DNA from: Chlamydia crocodili
Lineage (GTDB): Bacteria > Chlamydiota > Chlamydiia > Chlamydiales > Chlamydiaceae
Length of the DNA stretch: 64,000 nt
Assembly (NCBI RefSeq): GCF_018343815.1
Contig: NZ_CP060791.1
Span: 700,113 to 764,112, forward strand
Reading direction: 5' to 3'
The position numbers and the translations under genes were made by a program. Below are positions 9,974 through 20,093 of this stretch, piece by piece; within the stretch, counting starts at the first letter, position 1, and the number at the start of each line of letters is the position of its first letter. The notes below the pieces were generated by a model. It saw only the letters and a program-made list of their open reading frames with translations. It did not search any database and was not told where the DNA came from.

Positions 9974-10047
9974 CGCACCGAAGAGGGCTCGAACCTCTAA
10001 CCACCTGGTCCGAAGCCAGGTACTCTATCCGATTGAGCTATCGGTGC
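9974..10047 (-). tRNA. tRNA-Arg(TCG)
   Basis: On the minus strand, acceptor GCACCGA pairs with TCGGTGC. The anticodon stem CCTGG/CCAGG encloses CTTCGGA, giving anticodon TCG. The T loop is TTCGAGC and the discriminator is G. It would read CGA and related arginine codons. Confidence 0.95.
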
Positions 10048-10154
10048 CTAAGGCAGCCCTGTTCCAGGGAATCTGAGACCTTTGAGAATAGAAAGCTTAA
10101 CAGAAGTTTCTCTGAAACTCAAGAAAAACTCCCCCTCTTACCGGATTGGAGTTT

Positions 10155-11315
10155 TTAGCATAGAGCCAGCATCGTGTCGGTGAGATAGGTCGGGCTTTCT
10201 AGGATAACCACCCTTTCCAATACATTAGAGAGTTCTCGGATATTTCCAGGCCAGGCATAGTCAAGAAGCGCAGTCTTGGCGCTTTCCGAGAGAGTTTTTA
10301 TAGGTTTATTGTTTAATCTACAAAATTTTTCTAAGAAGTATTGAGATAAGGGGAGAATATCTTCTTTTCTTTCTCTTAGAGGGGGGAGGTAGAGGGGGAT
10401 AACATTGAGACGATAAAATAAGTCTTGTCTGAAGATCTTTTGGTCAACAGCTTCTCTAAGATTACGATTTGATGTGGCTAGGATGCGCACATCTACAGAT
10501 AGAGTTTTTGTTCCTCCGAGATGTTCGAATTCTTTTTCCTGAATTACTCTCAGGAGTTTTGCTTGAAGATTGACAGGTACTTCTGTAATTTCATCCAACA
10601 ATAGAGTTCCTGTATGTGCAAGTTCAAAACGTCCGGCTTTTTTTGCTGTAGCTCCAGTAAATGCTCCTTTTTCATGACCGAAAAATTCCGATTCTAATAG
10701 GGTTTCTGGAATAGCTGCGCAATTAACCTTTATGTAAGGTTGGCAAGCTCTAGGAGAGTTTCTATGAATGAAAAAAGAAAGTACTTCTTTCCCACAACCC
10801 GACTCTCCGTGAATAAAGATGTTTGCAGAGCTGTCAGCAGCTTTTTTTGCTTTGGACAACAAATCCTTCATAGAAGGACTTTCAGCAATTAGAGGATGAG
10901 ATTCCGATGAAATTTGCGATTTTAGCAAAAGATTCTCATTTACAAGATCTTGTAGCTCTTCAGCTTTTGCTATAAAAGCAAATAGAGCTTCTGAAGAGAA
11001 AGGCTTAGTGAGATAGTTAAATGCTCCATGGTGCATCGCCTTTACGGCGTTTTCTATAGTTCCATAAGCAGTAATCACTAAGACAGGAGTTCCAGGAGAG
11101 TATTCTTTAGCTATTTTGATAATATCAATACCACTACCATCGGGCATATTCATATCCGATATAATCAGGTCGTATTTCTCTGAACGTATCTTGTGGCAAC
11201 CCTGCTTAACATTATCCGCTGTAAATGGTGAAAATCCTCTGGATAAAAGAAGTTCAGAAAGAAAATCTCTGAGTAAGGGCTCATCATCTACTACTAACAC
11301 TCTTTCTATAGTCAT
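10155..11315 (-). CDS. ctcC: CtcC response regulator, sigma54 activator ATPase without DNA-binding domain
   Basis: NtrC-type activator of sigma54 RNA polymerase, partner of CtcB. Receiver domain: acidic pair at residues 10-11, phospho-acceptor Asp54, Lys104. AAA+ domain: Walker A GESGCGKE (170-177), the sigma54-contacting GAFTGA loop (217-222), Walker B LLLDEI (238-243), and sensor II WPGNIRELSNVL near the end. The protein stops about 20 residues later at 386 aa, so the C-terminal Fis-type helix-turn-helix usual in NtrC is missing. It may act from solution or without enhancer binding. Often annotated atoC (CT468, from memory). It is divergent from the coiled-coil gene. Confidence 0.95.
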   Translation of the reverse strand: MTIERVLVVDDEPLLRDFLSELLLSRGFSPFTADNVKQGCHKIRSEKYDLIISDMNMPDGSGIDIIKIAKEYSPGTPVLVITAYGTIENAVKAMHHGAFNYLTKPFSSEALFAFIAKAEELQDLVNENLLLKSQISSESHPLIAESPSMKDLLSKAKKAADSSANIFIHGESGCGKEVLSFFIHRNSPRACQPYIKVNCAAIPETLLESEFFGHEKGAFTGATAKKAGRFELAHTGTLLLDEITEVPVNLQAKLLRVIQEKEFEHLGGTKTLSVDVRILATSNRNLREAVDQKIFRQDLFYRLNVIPLYLPPLRERKEDILPLSQYFLEKFCRLNNKPIKTLSESAKTALLDYAWPGNIRELSNVLERVVILESPTYLTDTMLALC

Positions 11316-11497
11316 TGGGCGTTTTATTAATTTTTAAGTTAAGATTTCTTATTACTAAATAGAATTAATCTGTGTAAAGAAAGATTTATTTATTCTTAGT
11401 TTCTCTTTACTTCTGTAATTAATGTTTTTTTAATTGATTTTTAGTTGTTTAAGATAGTAAAATCTTTCGACTTAATTTTATTTAGAGCACCTATAGC

Positions 11498-14400
11498 ATG
11501 GCTTCTTCTCCAACACCAAATTCTTTGGTTTCTTCGTTGAATCCAGAAATCACACAATCTCGTTTATCCTTATTTTCAGATTTAACTCCTCTAGAGAGAG
11601 GGGAGATTTCCTCTGCTTGGAAAGCACGATGTCAGCTTGCCTCATGTATTGGGCTGTTTTGTTTATCTCTTCTTGCTATTTGTGCCGGAACTTTAGTTCT
11701 AACTTTATTGCCAGCCACCCCCATGTTTATTGGGATAGCATTTATTGCTCTTGGCAGTGTTTTGCTGGTTACGAGTTTGTTACTACACTTTTCAACACGG
11801 CCCAATAAGAAAACGGTAGCGCAGCGGGTAAATATTCAAGATTTACAGACCCAACTTCAGGGTCTGTTAGCGACAACGGATGCTCGTGGTTTAGCTATAA
11901 ACGGTTTTGATTCTAATGGCGATCCAAAATTAATAATTCAAGGACGAGAGAATCTATTAGCAAAATTCGATAGAGATTTGCGTAAAAAAGAAGTGGATTT
12001 ATACCGTCTCATATCTTCTGAAACAGAAAATAGACATCGTGCTTTGTCTAATTTATCAGAATTTCGTGAAATGCAAGAGCGAATCAGTGAGGAGCTTGAG
12101 CTCTTATATCGTTCTTATAATCAGCATATAACAGGAACGCGAGATACGGGACACGATAGGCGCTTGATGGAGCTATATCAAGAGAGAGATTTGCTCATCC
12201 AAGATCTTGCTGGTGTAGGTATTGAAAAAGCAAATCAAACAGAGGCTATTGCGAATTTACAGACCACTTTAAATACTCTTATCCAACGTATCAGATCATT
12301 AGAGAATCAAATTACTGCTGATGCTAATAGCGGTCAGCAACATACAGGATTGGTGACGGGGCTACAACCTCTGTTGCAAGAGCAAAATATTTTATTATCT
12401 AGGCTCTCTCAAGCGTATGAAGCGTTAATTAATTTATCCATACGTGATGAGAACTTAACTAATCGACGTATTGATTTAGAGAAAGAAATTCAATGCCTTA
12501 TTGAATCTACAACTGAGAGGATAACCTTTAATCGGGAATATAAAGATAAATATCTACGTTCTGCAGGAACCATAAATCAATTAACGAATAACCTACGTGA
12601 AAAAGAAGCAACACTTCTGGGACTTACCCAGGAAATAGAAGCATTAACTGAAGAAGTAGAACGGCTTCGCAATCGGCAGTTGGGCGGAGAATATACTCAA
12701 GAAGATATTGATCATTACCGCAATACCATAAGTGTTAAAGAAGCAGTGATTGAGCAGCTTCAAGAACAAGTTGTAAGATATAGACAGCTTATTGATGAGG
12801 CAGCTGCTGTTAATAGCCGCATCTCTCAAGGGACTCAAGAGAACGAAAGACGAGCTTTACAAATTGCAGCTTTAGAACAGAGAGAGGGAATCTTAAATAC
12901 GAAGATTCTTGCGCTACAAGGGGACATTGATAGACACGAAGCAGAAAAACAACGTCTACGTCTGGAAAACAAAGAATTGCGAGATCTGGTATTAACAGCA
13001 GAGAGCAATCCTGGCTCTAGTGCTCAAATAGAGGCTCTTCAAAAAGAAATTCGAAGATTAACAGTAGATTTAGAAGCCGTTATTAAAGAACGAGCAGATC
13101 TCTCAGAAGCTCTTTCTATTACACGTACACAATTAACAAATTTGCAATTGCGCTACGCAACCCTTAGAGAAGAAGTCCTAGCTAAGGATGAGGAAATAGT
13201 GGGTCTTAAAATAGAAATTGATAGACTCCGTACGGATATCCGTGCTTACGATAACGATGTTGATAACCTACATCGCTCTTTACGAGGCGAGGTAGAATTA
13301 AGAAATTCTATAGATATCTTAAGAAATGAGATTGATAGATTAGAGCAAGAAAAACTTAATCTTAATGCACGTCTGTTGGATGCGGTTGAGCAAAACCGTA
13401 CAAATATAGCATTGCTACAACAAAGTGAGGAGGAGAAGGAAAGACTTGTTCAGGAGATACAAGGTTTACGCATACGACACGATCAAGAGAAGACTGCTTT
13501 ACGAGAGGAGATAGCTCAACTACAACAGACTATGCAGGATCGTCATCTACAGCATACAGAAGAGACCTCGCGATTGAAATTAGAAAAAAATCAGCTAGAA
13601 GATCTTCTCAGAGATGCAAATAGAATAGCTGAACATAGCGAGGAAGGGGCTATGCAGATGCTGGCTACACAGTTAATCGCGTTATCCTCCAACATTAAGC
13701 AAAGGAAAAAAACTGAAACTCAACGTCTCGAATTTTCAGAGATGCTTGCTTTTACTGCTCCAAGATTTTTCGGTCACATAGGAACAGGTATTTCCTGCAG
13801 GCAATTACGTCCTGGAGTATATTTAGAAGCAGAACTACCAGAGGATGCTACAGATGCTCAAAAACGTGCTGTTATAGAACAACGTTGTTTGCGTGAATGG
13901 TTTTTAGCATTGCTGGGCTTCTTCACTATAGATCAAATAGAAGCGATATCGCAAAGAGCTAATGCATTAGTTGCAGAATCTCAGGGACAACCACATTTGG
14001 ATGAGCTATTTAATGAATTGGCCGAAGCATTCCCTGAAATCCGCACTTCTTCGGGAACGCTTACCGAATGGTTATCAAATTGCTATAGCTACGTGACAGA
14101 CCTACAGATTTTCAGTGATTATCCACGTTGGACAGGTTTCTTATTCTCAATGTTGCAGAAAATGCATAGAGGAGCAGGAGGCATGTTAGAGAATTACTCT
14201 GAAGAAGAAGATAACTTCTTGAGAGCTATGTCTAATTTCTCTGGTAAGATTCCTTTAGTTTTAGGAAGTATTGGTCATGGTGAGGGTACAACACCAGGAG
14301 CCGCAAATCCTTTAGGAGATTTGAACTATGAGAATCTGGGAAATATTACATGGAATCGTTTAATAAGAGTTGTAGAGCAGCTTTTATCTGTGAGAAGCGG

Positions 14401-14536
14401 TCTTAATGGTCCGTTTATCTTAGAAGTGCATGATATTTGTGAAAGCGCTGTGAGGACCGTAACTGCTGGAGTTTATACTGACATGTTAACTCGACAGTTC
14501 CAACCAACTAGATGGAATCCTCCAAACGATCTTTAA
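11498..14536 (+). CDS. Giant coiled-coil protein with Inc-like bilobed hydrophobic domain
   Basis: 1012 aa. Two adjacent membrane segments (about residues 46-71 and 74-98) with a tight turn form the bilobed hydrophobic domain that marks Inc proteins, which are secreted by type III secretion into the inclusion membrane. A very long heptad-rich coiled coil (about 105-750; many L/I-x6-L runs with Glu, Lys, Arg) follows, then a globular C-terminal region (about 750-1012). It sits between the ctcC and ctcB genes. The C. pneumoniae gene in this slot, Cpn0585, is as I recall a Rab-binding inclusion membrane protein. Orthology is inferred from position and architecture only. Confidence 0.75.
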   Translation: MASSPTPNSLVSSLNPEITQSRLSLFSDLTPLERGEISSAWKARCQLASCIGLFCLSLLAICAGTLVLTLLPATPMFIGIAFIALGSVLLVTSLLLHFSTRPNKKTVAQRVNIQDLQTQLQGLLATTDARGLAINGFDSNGDPKLIIQGRENLLAKFDRDLRKKEVDLYRLISSETENRHRALSNLSEFREMQERISEELELLYRSYNQHITGTRDTGHDRRLMELYQERDLLIQDLAGVGIEKANQTEAIANLQTTLNTLIQRIRSLENQITADANSGQQHTGLVTGLQPLLQEQNILLSRLSQAYEALINLSIRDENLTNRRIDLEKEIQCLIESTTERITFNREYKDKYLRSAGTINQLTNNLREKEATLLGLTQEIEALTEEVERLRNRQLGGEYTQEDIDHYRNTISVKEAVIEQLQEQVVRYRQLIDEAAAVNSRISQGTQENERRALQIAALEQREGILNTKILALQGDIDRHEAEKQRLRLENKELRDLVLTAESNPGSSAQIEALQKEIRRLTVDLEAVIKERADLSEALSITRTQLTNLQLRYATLREEVLAKDEEIVGLKIEIDRLRTDIRAYDNDVDNLHRSLRGEVELRNSIDILRNEIDRLEQEKLNLNARLLDAVEQNRTNIALLQQSEEEKERLVQEIQGLRIRHDQEKTALREEIAQLQQTMQDRHLQHTEETSRLKLEKNQLEDLLRDANRIAEHSEEGAMQMLATQLIALSSNIKQRKKTETQRLEFSEMLAFTAPRFFGHIGTGISCRQLRPGVYLEAELPEDATDAQKRAVIEQRCLREWFLALLGFFTIDQIEAISQRANALVAESQGQPHLDELFNELAEAFPEIRTSSGTLTEWLSNCYSYVTDLQIFSDYPRWTGFLFSMLQKMHRGAGGMLENYSEEEDNFLRAMSNFSGKIPLVLGSIGHGEGTTPGAANPLGDLNYENLGNITWNRLIRVVEQLLSVRSGLNGPFILEVHDICESAVRTVTAGVYTDMLTRQFQPTRWNPPNDL

Positions 14537-14545
14537 TTCTTTGTT

Positions 14546-15604
14546 TTAGGGTTGGGGAATCTTTAGAGTGAAGGTGATATTTGCGTTAGCATTTTCTACG
14601 TGAATATCACCACAGTGCAAACGCATGATCTTTAAAGCTTCTGCCAATCCTAAACCATTTCCTTGAGCTTTAGTTGTAAAAAATGGAATAAATAGCTTAT
14701 CAAAAATCTCTTGAGAGAGCTGACCAGGATTTGTCACCGAAATATCTCCCGACGAATGTAGGATGACTGTCATAGGGGATTCCGTTGCTTCAGCAGCATT
14801 TTTTACAAGATTCCACACTACACTATTCATTCTATCAGGATCTATAGAACGTATTATAGAAATTGAAGTTTCACGTTCGAATTTGCAAAAGGGAAACGTG
14901 ATTGATAATAGCGGAATAAGTGATGAAAAAAAATCTTGTAGGTCTATAGCTTTTAGATTTAGCGGTTGGGATTTTGTATACTCTAACATTGAAGAAACTA
15001 AAGTGTTTAAAGAACGTGTTCCATCAATGATTGAGGAAAGCATACGCTGATGACGTGGGGAGGAGAGCTCTTCTTTTAATAGAGAGGCGAATCCTGCAAT
15101 ACCACTTAGGGGGTTACGAATTTCATGAGCTAGGGTTGCTGTCATCTTTCCTAGTTCAGCTATATTTTTATATCTTTCAATAGCATTTTCTAGTTGTTTA
15201 TATTCTGAGCGATCTCGAATTAATAGAAAGAGGTAACCATTTAAAGAGTTTCTTCTTACGAAGATCTCTGCATCACGATCTTGATCATTTTTCGATAATG
15301 TTAGGCGTACTGTTTTTGGAGAGAGTAAAGATTGCAGCGCTTCATTTATAGAAAATCCAAAGAAAGTTTCTGGGAAAAAATCTGTGAAAGGTTTTTGCAA
15401 TATTTCTAATTCTTCAGGAATACCTAAAATTTCACGAGCTTGTGAATTACAAATTAAAATGTTGCCTGTTTCTGAGAGTAGGATAATCCCATCAGGAATG
15501 GCTGTAAGAATAGTATCCGCTTCTTTATAAGATTGGGTGATACGAGATTTGATCTCTATCAATTCTTGGGTTGAAGAACATGATTTACAATCGTTGCTGC
15601 TCAT
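14546..15604 (-). CDS. ctcB: CtcB sensor histidine kinase
   Basis: Cytosolic two-component kinase that phosphorylates CtcC. It has 352 aa with no membrane segment. A PAS domain (about residues 28-130) is followed by the dimerisation/phospho-acceptor helix LAHEIRNPL with His160, the N box NLVKNAAEA (265-273), an F-box-like LFIPFFTTK, and G box GNGLGL (315-320), all intact. It overlaps the preceding small gene by 20 bases and converges on the coiled-coil gene with a 9-base gap. It was named AtoS in early annotations. The signal sensed by the PAS domain is not evident. Confidence 0.93.
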   Translation of the reverse strand: MSSNDCKSCSSTQELIEIKSRITQSYKEADTILTAIPDGIILLSETGNILICNSQAREILGIPEELEILQKPFTDFFPETFFGFSINEALQSLLSPKTVRLTLSKNDQDRDAEIFVRRNSLNGYLFLLIRDRSEYKQLENAIERYKNIAELGKMTATLAHEIRNPLSGIAGFASLLKEELSSPRHQRMLSSIIDGTRSLNTLVSSMLEYTKSQPLNLKAIDLQDFFSSLIPLLSITFPFCKFERETSISIIRSIDPDRMNSVVWNLVKNAAEATESPMTVILHSSGDISVTNPGQLSQEIFDKLFIPFFTTKAQGNGLGLAEALKIMRLHCGDIHVENANANITFTLKIPQP

Positions 15605-15932
15605 AAATCCCTAACTCTTTTTTTCTCTGCAGATAGTTGAGTTTGTCTGTATCAAGAATTTTCGTGATGATTTCTCGAATATCCGAGAGTTCTTCTTGAA
15701 TGTCTTGAGGTAATACCGAAGTAAAACAATGCCGAAATTCTTTAATCTGGTTATCAACTTTGTCTATACAAGATAGAAGTGTTTTTTTCTGTTGTAATAC
15801 TTTTTCGAGTTCTAAAGGAGTTAATGAAGGCTCTGTTTCAGTAAGATCAAGAATAGCTAAGAAAAAGCCTTTCTTTTTTTTAAGGAGGAGTAGGAGAGCT
15901 TGTTCTTTCATAGGAAGCAAGGGGTTCGGCAT
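15585..15932 (-). CDS. Small helical protein upstream of ctcB
   Basis: Unrecognised 115-aa protein, almost all predicted helix (KKKKGFFLAILDLTE, LEKVLQQKKTLL, IQEELSDIREIITKIL). I chose the ATG at 15932; the frame extends to 15974 but that start gives an odd basic-hydrophobic extension. The helical, charged layout recalls FlgN-type secretion chaperones, but I see no diagnostic motif and the resemblance is weak. It overlaps the ctcB start by 20 bases, so the two are probably co-translated. It sits at the position of CT466 (from memory). Confidence 0.65.
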   Translation of the reverse strand: MPNPLLPMKEQALLLLLKKKKGFFLAILDLTETEPSLTPLELEKVLQQKKTLLSCIDKVDNQIKEFRHCFTSVLPQDIQEELSDIREIITKILDTDKLNYLQRKKELGIYEQQRL

Positions 15933-16001
15933 GTAGCTTTTCTTAAAAAAAACTACTAACGAATTTATTAGCAACCTGAAAAAACTTAGAAAGAAAACTT
16001 A

Positions 16002-16084
16002 TGCCGGCGATTGGACTCGAACCAACACCTTATTGCTAAGAGTAGATTTTGAGTCTACCGCGTCTACCATTCCGCCACGCCGGC
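16002..16084 (-). tRNA. tRNA-Leu(CAA)
   Basis: Minus-strand type II cloverleaf. Acceptor GCCGGCG pairs with CGCCGGC, the anticodon stem GTAGA/TCTAC encloses CTCAAAA (anticodon CAA), a variable arm is present, the T arm is TTGGTTCGAGTCCAA, and the discriminator is A. It reads UUG. Confidence 0.94.
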
Positions 16085-16139
16085 ATAAAGTGCGTCTACA
16101 CTGTACGTGTTCTTTTCTAATAAGCGCAAGGGAAATCTC

Positions 16140-16847
16140 TTAAGATAGGGGAGATGGGGGAGTCTCTATAGGCTGATTTTTTTCTAGATCATAGAGCATT
16201 TCTATAGCTAGGTAGGTCCCTTTATCTTTTCGTAATAAAGTTATGAGAAACTCCTCATTTCCTAGAGATTTTTCTGAGGTTATAAAATCTATAGAACACG
16301 GATAGATGCGTTTCTTTTTGTAGAGAGATCGTAAGAGGGAACTCAGAGTATCTATAGAAAGTTCTTTATCGGTGAATAAAAGAGCAGCATTTCCATGAAG
16401 ATGCTTAGTAGATAGCATTTCCCCTGAAGCTTTCAGAAAACGGAAATGTTTATGACAACAAAATCCTTCGATTATGGAGATAGTATTGAGTGTATTTAAT
16501 AAACGTGTAATGTCAATAATTCTTGAATGAATGGGAAAGATTTTACACAGGCTATGGTTCAATCCATCACAATCATAGAGGGTGCCTTTCTCCGTTTCTA
16601 TAGAAATTAAGGATCCGTGGCAATGAAACGAATATCCGGTGATTACCCGTTGTTGTGGAGTGGGCCAGGAATAGTTAGGTAAGGAGCGATCCTGTTTTTT
16701 GGGATAAATAACGACAGAATGTCCTTGTTGTGAGGTGATTCTCCCTGCACGTATATGCCTACACGGTGTTTCTGTAGAATTTGTACAACTACAAAGCAAG
16801 GGAAATAAAAATAATCCAAAACTTATCTTAATAAGAATCCTGTGCAC
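16140..16847 (-). CDS. Putative lipoprotein
   Basis: Hypothetical 235-aa envelope protein. The N-terminus has a short basic part, a hydrophobic run and a lipobox-like LLCSC with lipidation candidate Cys21, so it is predicted to be a signal-peptidase II substrate. The mature region has no motif I recognise. A 134-base divergent intergenic region separates it from the HAD phosphatase. The chlamydial position suggests a CT465-like protein (from memory). Confidence 0.65.
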   Translation of the reverse strand: MHRILIKISFGLFLFPLLCSCTNSTETPCRHIRAGRITSQQGHSVVIYPKKQDRSLPNYSWPTPQQRVITGYSFHCHGSLISIETEKGTLYDCDGLNHSLCKIFPIHSRIIDITRLLNTLNTISIIEGFCCHKHFRFLKASGEMLSTKHLHGNAALLFTDKELSIDTLSSLLRSLYKKKRIYPCSIDFITSEKSLGNEEFLITLLRKDKGTYLAIEMLYDLEKNQPIETPPSPLS

Positions 16848-16981
16848 AGGCTAGAATCTCACCTAATGTTTTTAGTTGTTTTAAGGAAATAAAGTATAAA
16901 TTCTAAAGCTTATTTCATTGCGTTGTAGATTTACTATATTCAATTAGCGAAAAAATATAATAGGGTGGGGTTAGGATAGCC

Positions 16982-17674
16982 ATGAATATCAATGATTATC
17001 AGGTTTTCTTTTTTGATTTAGATGGTTTGGTTATCGATACTGAACCTTTATATTATAGGGCATTTTTAGAAGCATCTAGAGAGTATGGTCTCGATGTTGC
17101 TATGGATTTCTCTACATATTATTTATTTTCAATGTTGGGGAGAGAAGTTTTCAAACAGAAATTCTTAGAGATTTACCCGAATACAGAATCTTTTTTTCCA
17201 CAATGTTTTCACGATCGAGAACGTATCTATAGAGAATTAATACAAACTGAGGTCCCTTCTTTATTTCCTGGTGTTGAAGATTTTCTAGGGTTGCTATTAG
17301 CTGAAAATAAAACCGTAGGTGTGGTTACAAATTCTTCAGAAGAGCTTGTCCGACATTTTCGAGGGGTGCTTCCTACGCTCAATCGGTTTCAATTTTGGGT
17401 AACTCGTGAAGATTATGAACGTTCCAAACCTTATCCCGATAGTTATCAACATGCCTATGAAGCGTTTGTTCAAGAAGGAGAGAAGGTTGTAGGTTTTGAA
17501 GATAGTATAAAGGGGTTGCGCGCTCTTGCAGGGATTCCAGCAACATTAGTTGCCGTGAATGCGATTTCGCCCCTATCTCGAGATAGTCATGAAGATTTTT
17601 GTGAGAAAGATTTTCACTATTTCGCGTCTTTCAATGAATTGATCGCACATTCCGGATTGCAAAACCAATTATAA
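16982..17674 (+). CDS. HAD-superfamily phosphatase (beta-phosphoglucomutase/Gph-like)
   Basis: Haloacid dehalogenase fold hydrolase of 230 aa. Motif I is [13 protein letters not shown] (nucleophile and acid Asp pair of DLDG, residues about 12-15), motif II is VVTNSS, motif III is the Lys of RSKPYPD, and motif IV is [10 protein letters not shown]. The helical cap inserted after motif I is typical of beta-phosphoglucomutase and phosphoglycolate phosphatase. Substrate cannot be told from sequence; older annotation calls it phosphoglycolate phosphatase. It converges with truA and overlaps it by 58 bases. Confidence 0.85.
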   Translation: MNINDYQVFFFDLDGLVIDTEPLYYRAFLEASREYGLDVAMDFSTYYLFSMLGREVFKQKFLEIYPNTESFFPQCFHDRERIYRELIQTEVPSLFPGVEDFLGLLLAENKTVGVVTNSSEELVRHFRGVLPTLNRFQFWVTREDYERSKPYPDSYQHAYEAFVQEGEKVVGFEDSIKGLRALAGIPATLVAVNAISPLSRDSHEDFCEKDFHYFASFNELIAHSGLQNQL

Positions 17675-18423
17675 GGTTTAGGATAACATACATGATGCAA
17701 AGATAACGCATAGCTTGGGGCTGTTGGTGGTCCCTGTCTACGATTTTTCTTTTCTAGGATCTCCTGGATATAATCAGGAGGATATTTTCCTTTGCTAATA
17801 TCTAAAAGAGATCCAACGATGTTCCTTACCATTTTATACAAAAAACCATTCCCTTTGCAAATAATGGTTACTGTTTCTTCCTTATCTATAATCTCTAGTT
17901 TGAATAATGTTCTTATCGTAGAGCTATAATCTCTTCCATGATTTGCGAAAGAGGCAAAATCATGAGTCCCTAATAGGTAATTAGTTCCTTTTTGCATAAG
18001 ATCTACATTTAAAAGATGCCGTGGATAATAGGAAAAATGACGCTCCCAAGGAAGAGGTTTCTGAGATCTTGTGAGAGAATAGTGGTATTCTTTAGCGATA
18101 GCTGCAAAGCGAGAATGAAAATTGTCATCAGCAAGAACAACATCACGAACAACAATATCTTTGGGTAAAATAGCGTTGAGCATTTTTTTTATGCCCCGAA
18201 CTTGTGAAAACAGCGGATGGTCGGGTTGTGAAAAATGCGCTACTTGACCAAAAGCATGAACTCCAGAATCAGTGCGTCCTGAAGAGGTTACAACGACACG
18301 TTTCCCTAAAATTCTTTCTAGGGAGTTTTCTATCACTTCTTGAATAGAGAGATCATTAGGTTGTCTTTGCCAACCGGCATAAGCAGTTCCTTGATAGGCT
18401 AAGAGTAAAACGACTCGTGTCAT
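17617..18423 (-). CDS. truA: tRNA pseudouridine synthase A
   Basis: Isomerises uridines 38-40 in the tRNA anticodon stem-loop. The 268-aa protein has the family start [19 protein letters not shown] and the catalytic block [16 protein letters not shown] with the nucleophilic Asp, plus later [15 protein letters not shown]. Length and motif order are standard. Its start overlaps the ispD stop by 4 bases, which indicates coupling in a leftward lpxG-ispD-truA run. The C-terminal tail overlaps the convergent HAD gene. Confidence 0.95.
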   Translation of the reverse strand: MTRVVLLLAYQGTAYAGWQRQPNDLSIQEVIENSLERILGKRVVVTSSGRTDSGVHAFGQVAHFSQPDHPLFSQVRGIKKMLNAILPKDIVVRDVVLADDNFHSRFAAIAKEYHYSLTRSQKPLPWERHFSYYPRHLLNVDLMQKGTNYLLGTHDFASFANHGRDYSSTIRTLFKLEIIDKEETVTIICKGNGFLYKMVRNIVGSLLDISKGKYPPDYIQEILEKKNRRQGPPTAPSYALSLHHVCYPKPYNWFCNPECAINSLKDAK

Positions 18424-19058
18424 AGCAAGGCAAGAGCGATGGTTAAATCTTCGGGGTAAGTGATTTTTATCTGAGGATGTTTGTTAAATACTAAAGATAC
18501 GGGAACATTTAGAAGTTCTGCAGCCTGTGTATCATCAACCAGGGTAATCCCTTCCTTATTAGCAAACTCAAGACCTGCTAATAGTATCTCTGTCTTTATA
18601 CATTGAGGTGTATGAACAATGGAGAGGGCGTCACGATCTAAAGTTTTTACAGGATGGCGTTGTTTGATTGTGTAGGGGACATTGGATACTAATGTTGCAG
18701 CTCCTGTTAATAGAGCTGAGGCAATAAGTTCGCTAACCTCATCAGCATAAATAAAAGGGCGGACACCGTCATGTACTAATACCCAGGGATTAGTAACGTA
18801 TTGAAGTCCCGAAAAAACAGAATCTTGACGACGTGATCCAGATTGAGCGAATTTTACAGAATACCCTTCAAAAATATGATGATAGCTCGCATCACAAACA
18901 ATGATAATTTCAGTAATTTCAGGGATATGAAGAGCTGTTTTTAATGCATGTAGAATGAGAGGCTGACCGTGGAAAGGTAAATATTGTTTAGGTTGATTTG
19001 CTCCGAAGCGTTCCCCTTTACCCCCACTAAGTAAAATCAAAGAACATTTAGGATCCAT
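18420..19058 (-). CDS. ispD: 2-C-methyl-D-erythritol 4-phosphate cytidylyltransferase
   Basis: Third step of the MEP isoprenoid pathway: CTP plus methylerythritol phosphate gives CDP-methylerythritol. The glycosyltransferase-A fold signature [19 protein letters not shown] is at the N-terminus, with VHDGVRPF in the middle and [10 protein letters not shown] later, so active-site residues look intact. I use the ATG at 19058 (212 aa), which puts this signature near the start as in the family; the open frame runs to 19121 inside lpxG. It overlaps lpxG by 11 bases. ispF, which acts later in the same pathway, is at 56.6 kb in this window. Confidence 0.93.
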   Translation of the reverse strand: MDPKCSLILLSGGKGERFGANQPKQYLPFHGQPLILHALKTALHIPEITEIIIVCDASYHHIFEGYSVKFAQSGSRRQDSVFSGLQYVTNPWVLVHDGVRPFIYADEVSELIASALLTGAATLVSNVPYTIKQRHPVKTLDRDALSIVHTPQCIKTEILLAGLEFANKEGITLVDDTQAAELLNVPVSLVFNKHPQIKITYPEDLTIALALL

Positions 19059-20022
19059 ATACACACCGTACACAACAAATTTCTGGAGGAGAACAAAAGC
19101 GCAATCTTTTAAATCCTCCAAGTCCGCGATTTACATATAATTGCCTCTTTCCTTCTCCGAAGAGGAAATGACCCCGCGCTAGATCTGGATTTTCTAATCC
19201 AGAGATTTTGTTCATAATCCTATTGGCAAACTTAGGCCAGGGGATAGAAATTTGCGGCCCATGTGTATGACCGGAAAATATCATATCTCCGGGGTATGCT
19301 TCTAACTGATGCACTGTGTCAGGATTATGAGAAAGAATAATACCAGGCAAGGAAGGATTATAATTAATAAATGCTTTTTCAGGATCAAATTGTTTTGCGA
19401 AAAGATCTCCTAGACCGACGATATTGATCATATCAGCAATTAAGTGACTTTCATTATGTAACAGGCGAATAGGTGTGTTTTTTAATAATTTTAAAAGTTC
19501 TTTATTAGGTTCTTGTTTCTCAAGATTATCAGCATATGCATAACCTCGAGAGCCGAATAGCCCTTGGGTTATTGAAACGAAAGCCCGTTTCAAAGGTTGG
19601 CTACTTTTCATAGAAATAACATCTATTTTTCCCTGACTATTGCGGGAAATATAAGATTGATAATCGTGATTTCCAAGAATGGCAAATGTTCCTAAAGGCG
19701 CATGTAAAGTATTTAAAAAACTTTCTAATCGCGAACGATCTTCTATTTGTGCTCGACAAAGGAAATCGCCAGAAAATAAGAGAATATCCGGAGAGAATCT
19801 CGAGATCTTTGAAGAAACTTTTTTAAGAAATTTTTTGGGAATGAATTTGTGAAAATGTAGGTCAGAGATTTGAGCAATGCGCAACCCATGAAGGTGAGCA
19901 TACTTTTTAGGCAGCTTCCATGTTAACAAAGATGTTTGCAACCAGTTCGGCTCTATAAAATTTGCCCACGAAAAGGCAGCAAGAGGAACTACAGCAGCTA
20001 AAGATAGAGAAGCTAAGACCAC
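19048..20022 (-). CDS. lpxG: UDP-2,3-diacylglucosamine pyrophosphatase LpxG (calcineurin-like phosphoesterase)
   Basis: Metallophosphoesterase with all metal motifs: [24 protein letters not shown] and GHTHGPQ. A hydrophobic N-terminal segment (about residues 1-18) predicts membrane anchoring. Early annotation was yaeI-like. From established work on C. trachomatis CT461, this protein does the LpxH/LpxI step of lipid A synthesis in chlamydiae, which lack both. The assignment here is by family motifs and gene order (downstream ispD-truA, upstream SWIB and prfB). Confidence 0.88.
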   Translation of the reverse strand: MVLASLSLAAVVPLAAFSWANFIEPNWLQTSLLTWKLPKKYAHLHGLRIAQISDLHFHKFIPKKFLKKVSSKISRFSPDILLFSGDFLCRAQIEDRSRLESFLNTLHAPLGTFAILGNHDYQSYISRNSQGKIDVISMKSSQPLKRAFVSITQGLFGSRGYAYADNLEKQEPNKELLKLLKNTPIRLLHNESHLIADMINIVGLGDLFAKQFDPEKAFINYNPSLPGIILSHNPDTVHQLEAYPGDMIFSGHTHGPQISIPWPKFANRIMNKISGLENPDLARGHFLFGEGKRQLYVNRGLGGFKRLRFCSPPEICCVRCVYGS

Positions 20023-20093
20023 AATAACACTATAAATATATTTTCTCCTCGTCCTACAGGACGAGGATCCTGAAAAAGAGCCAACTCTTAATT

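Noticed and set aside
9844..10158. 104-codon rightward open frame
   Set aside because: It runs through tRNA-Arg on the opposite strand and has no family resemblance or ribosome-binding site.
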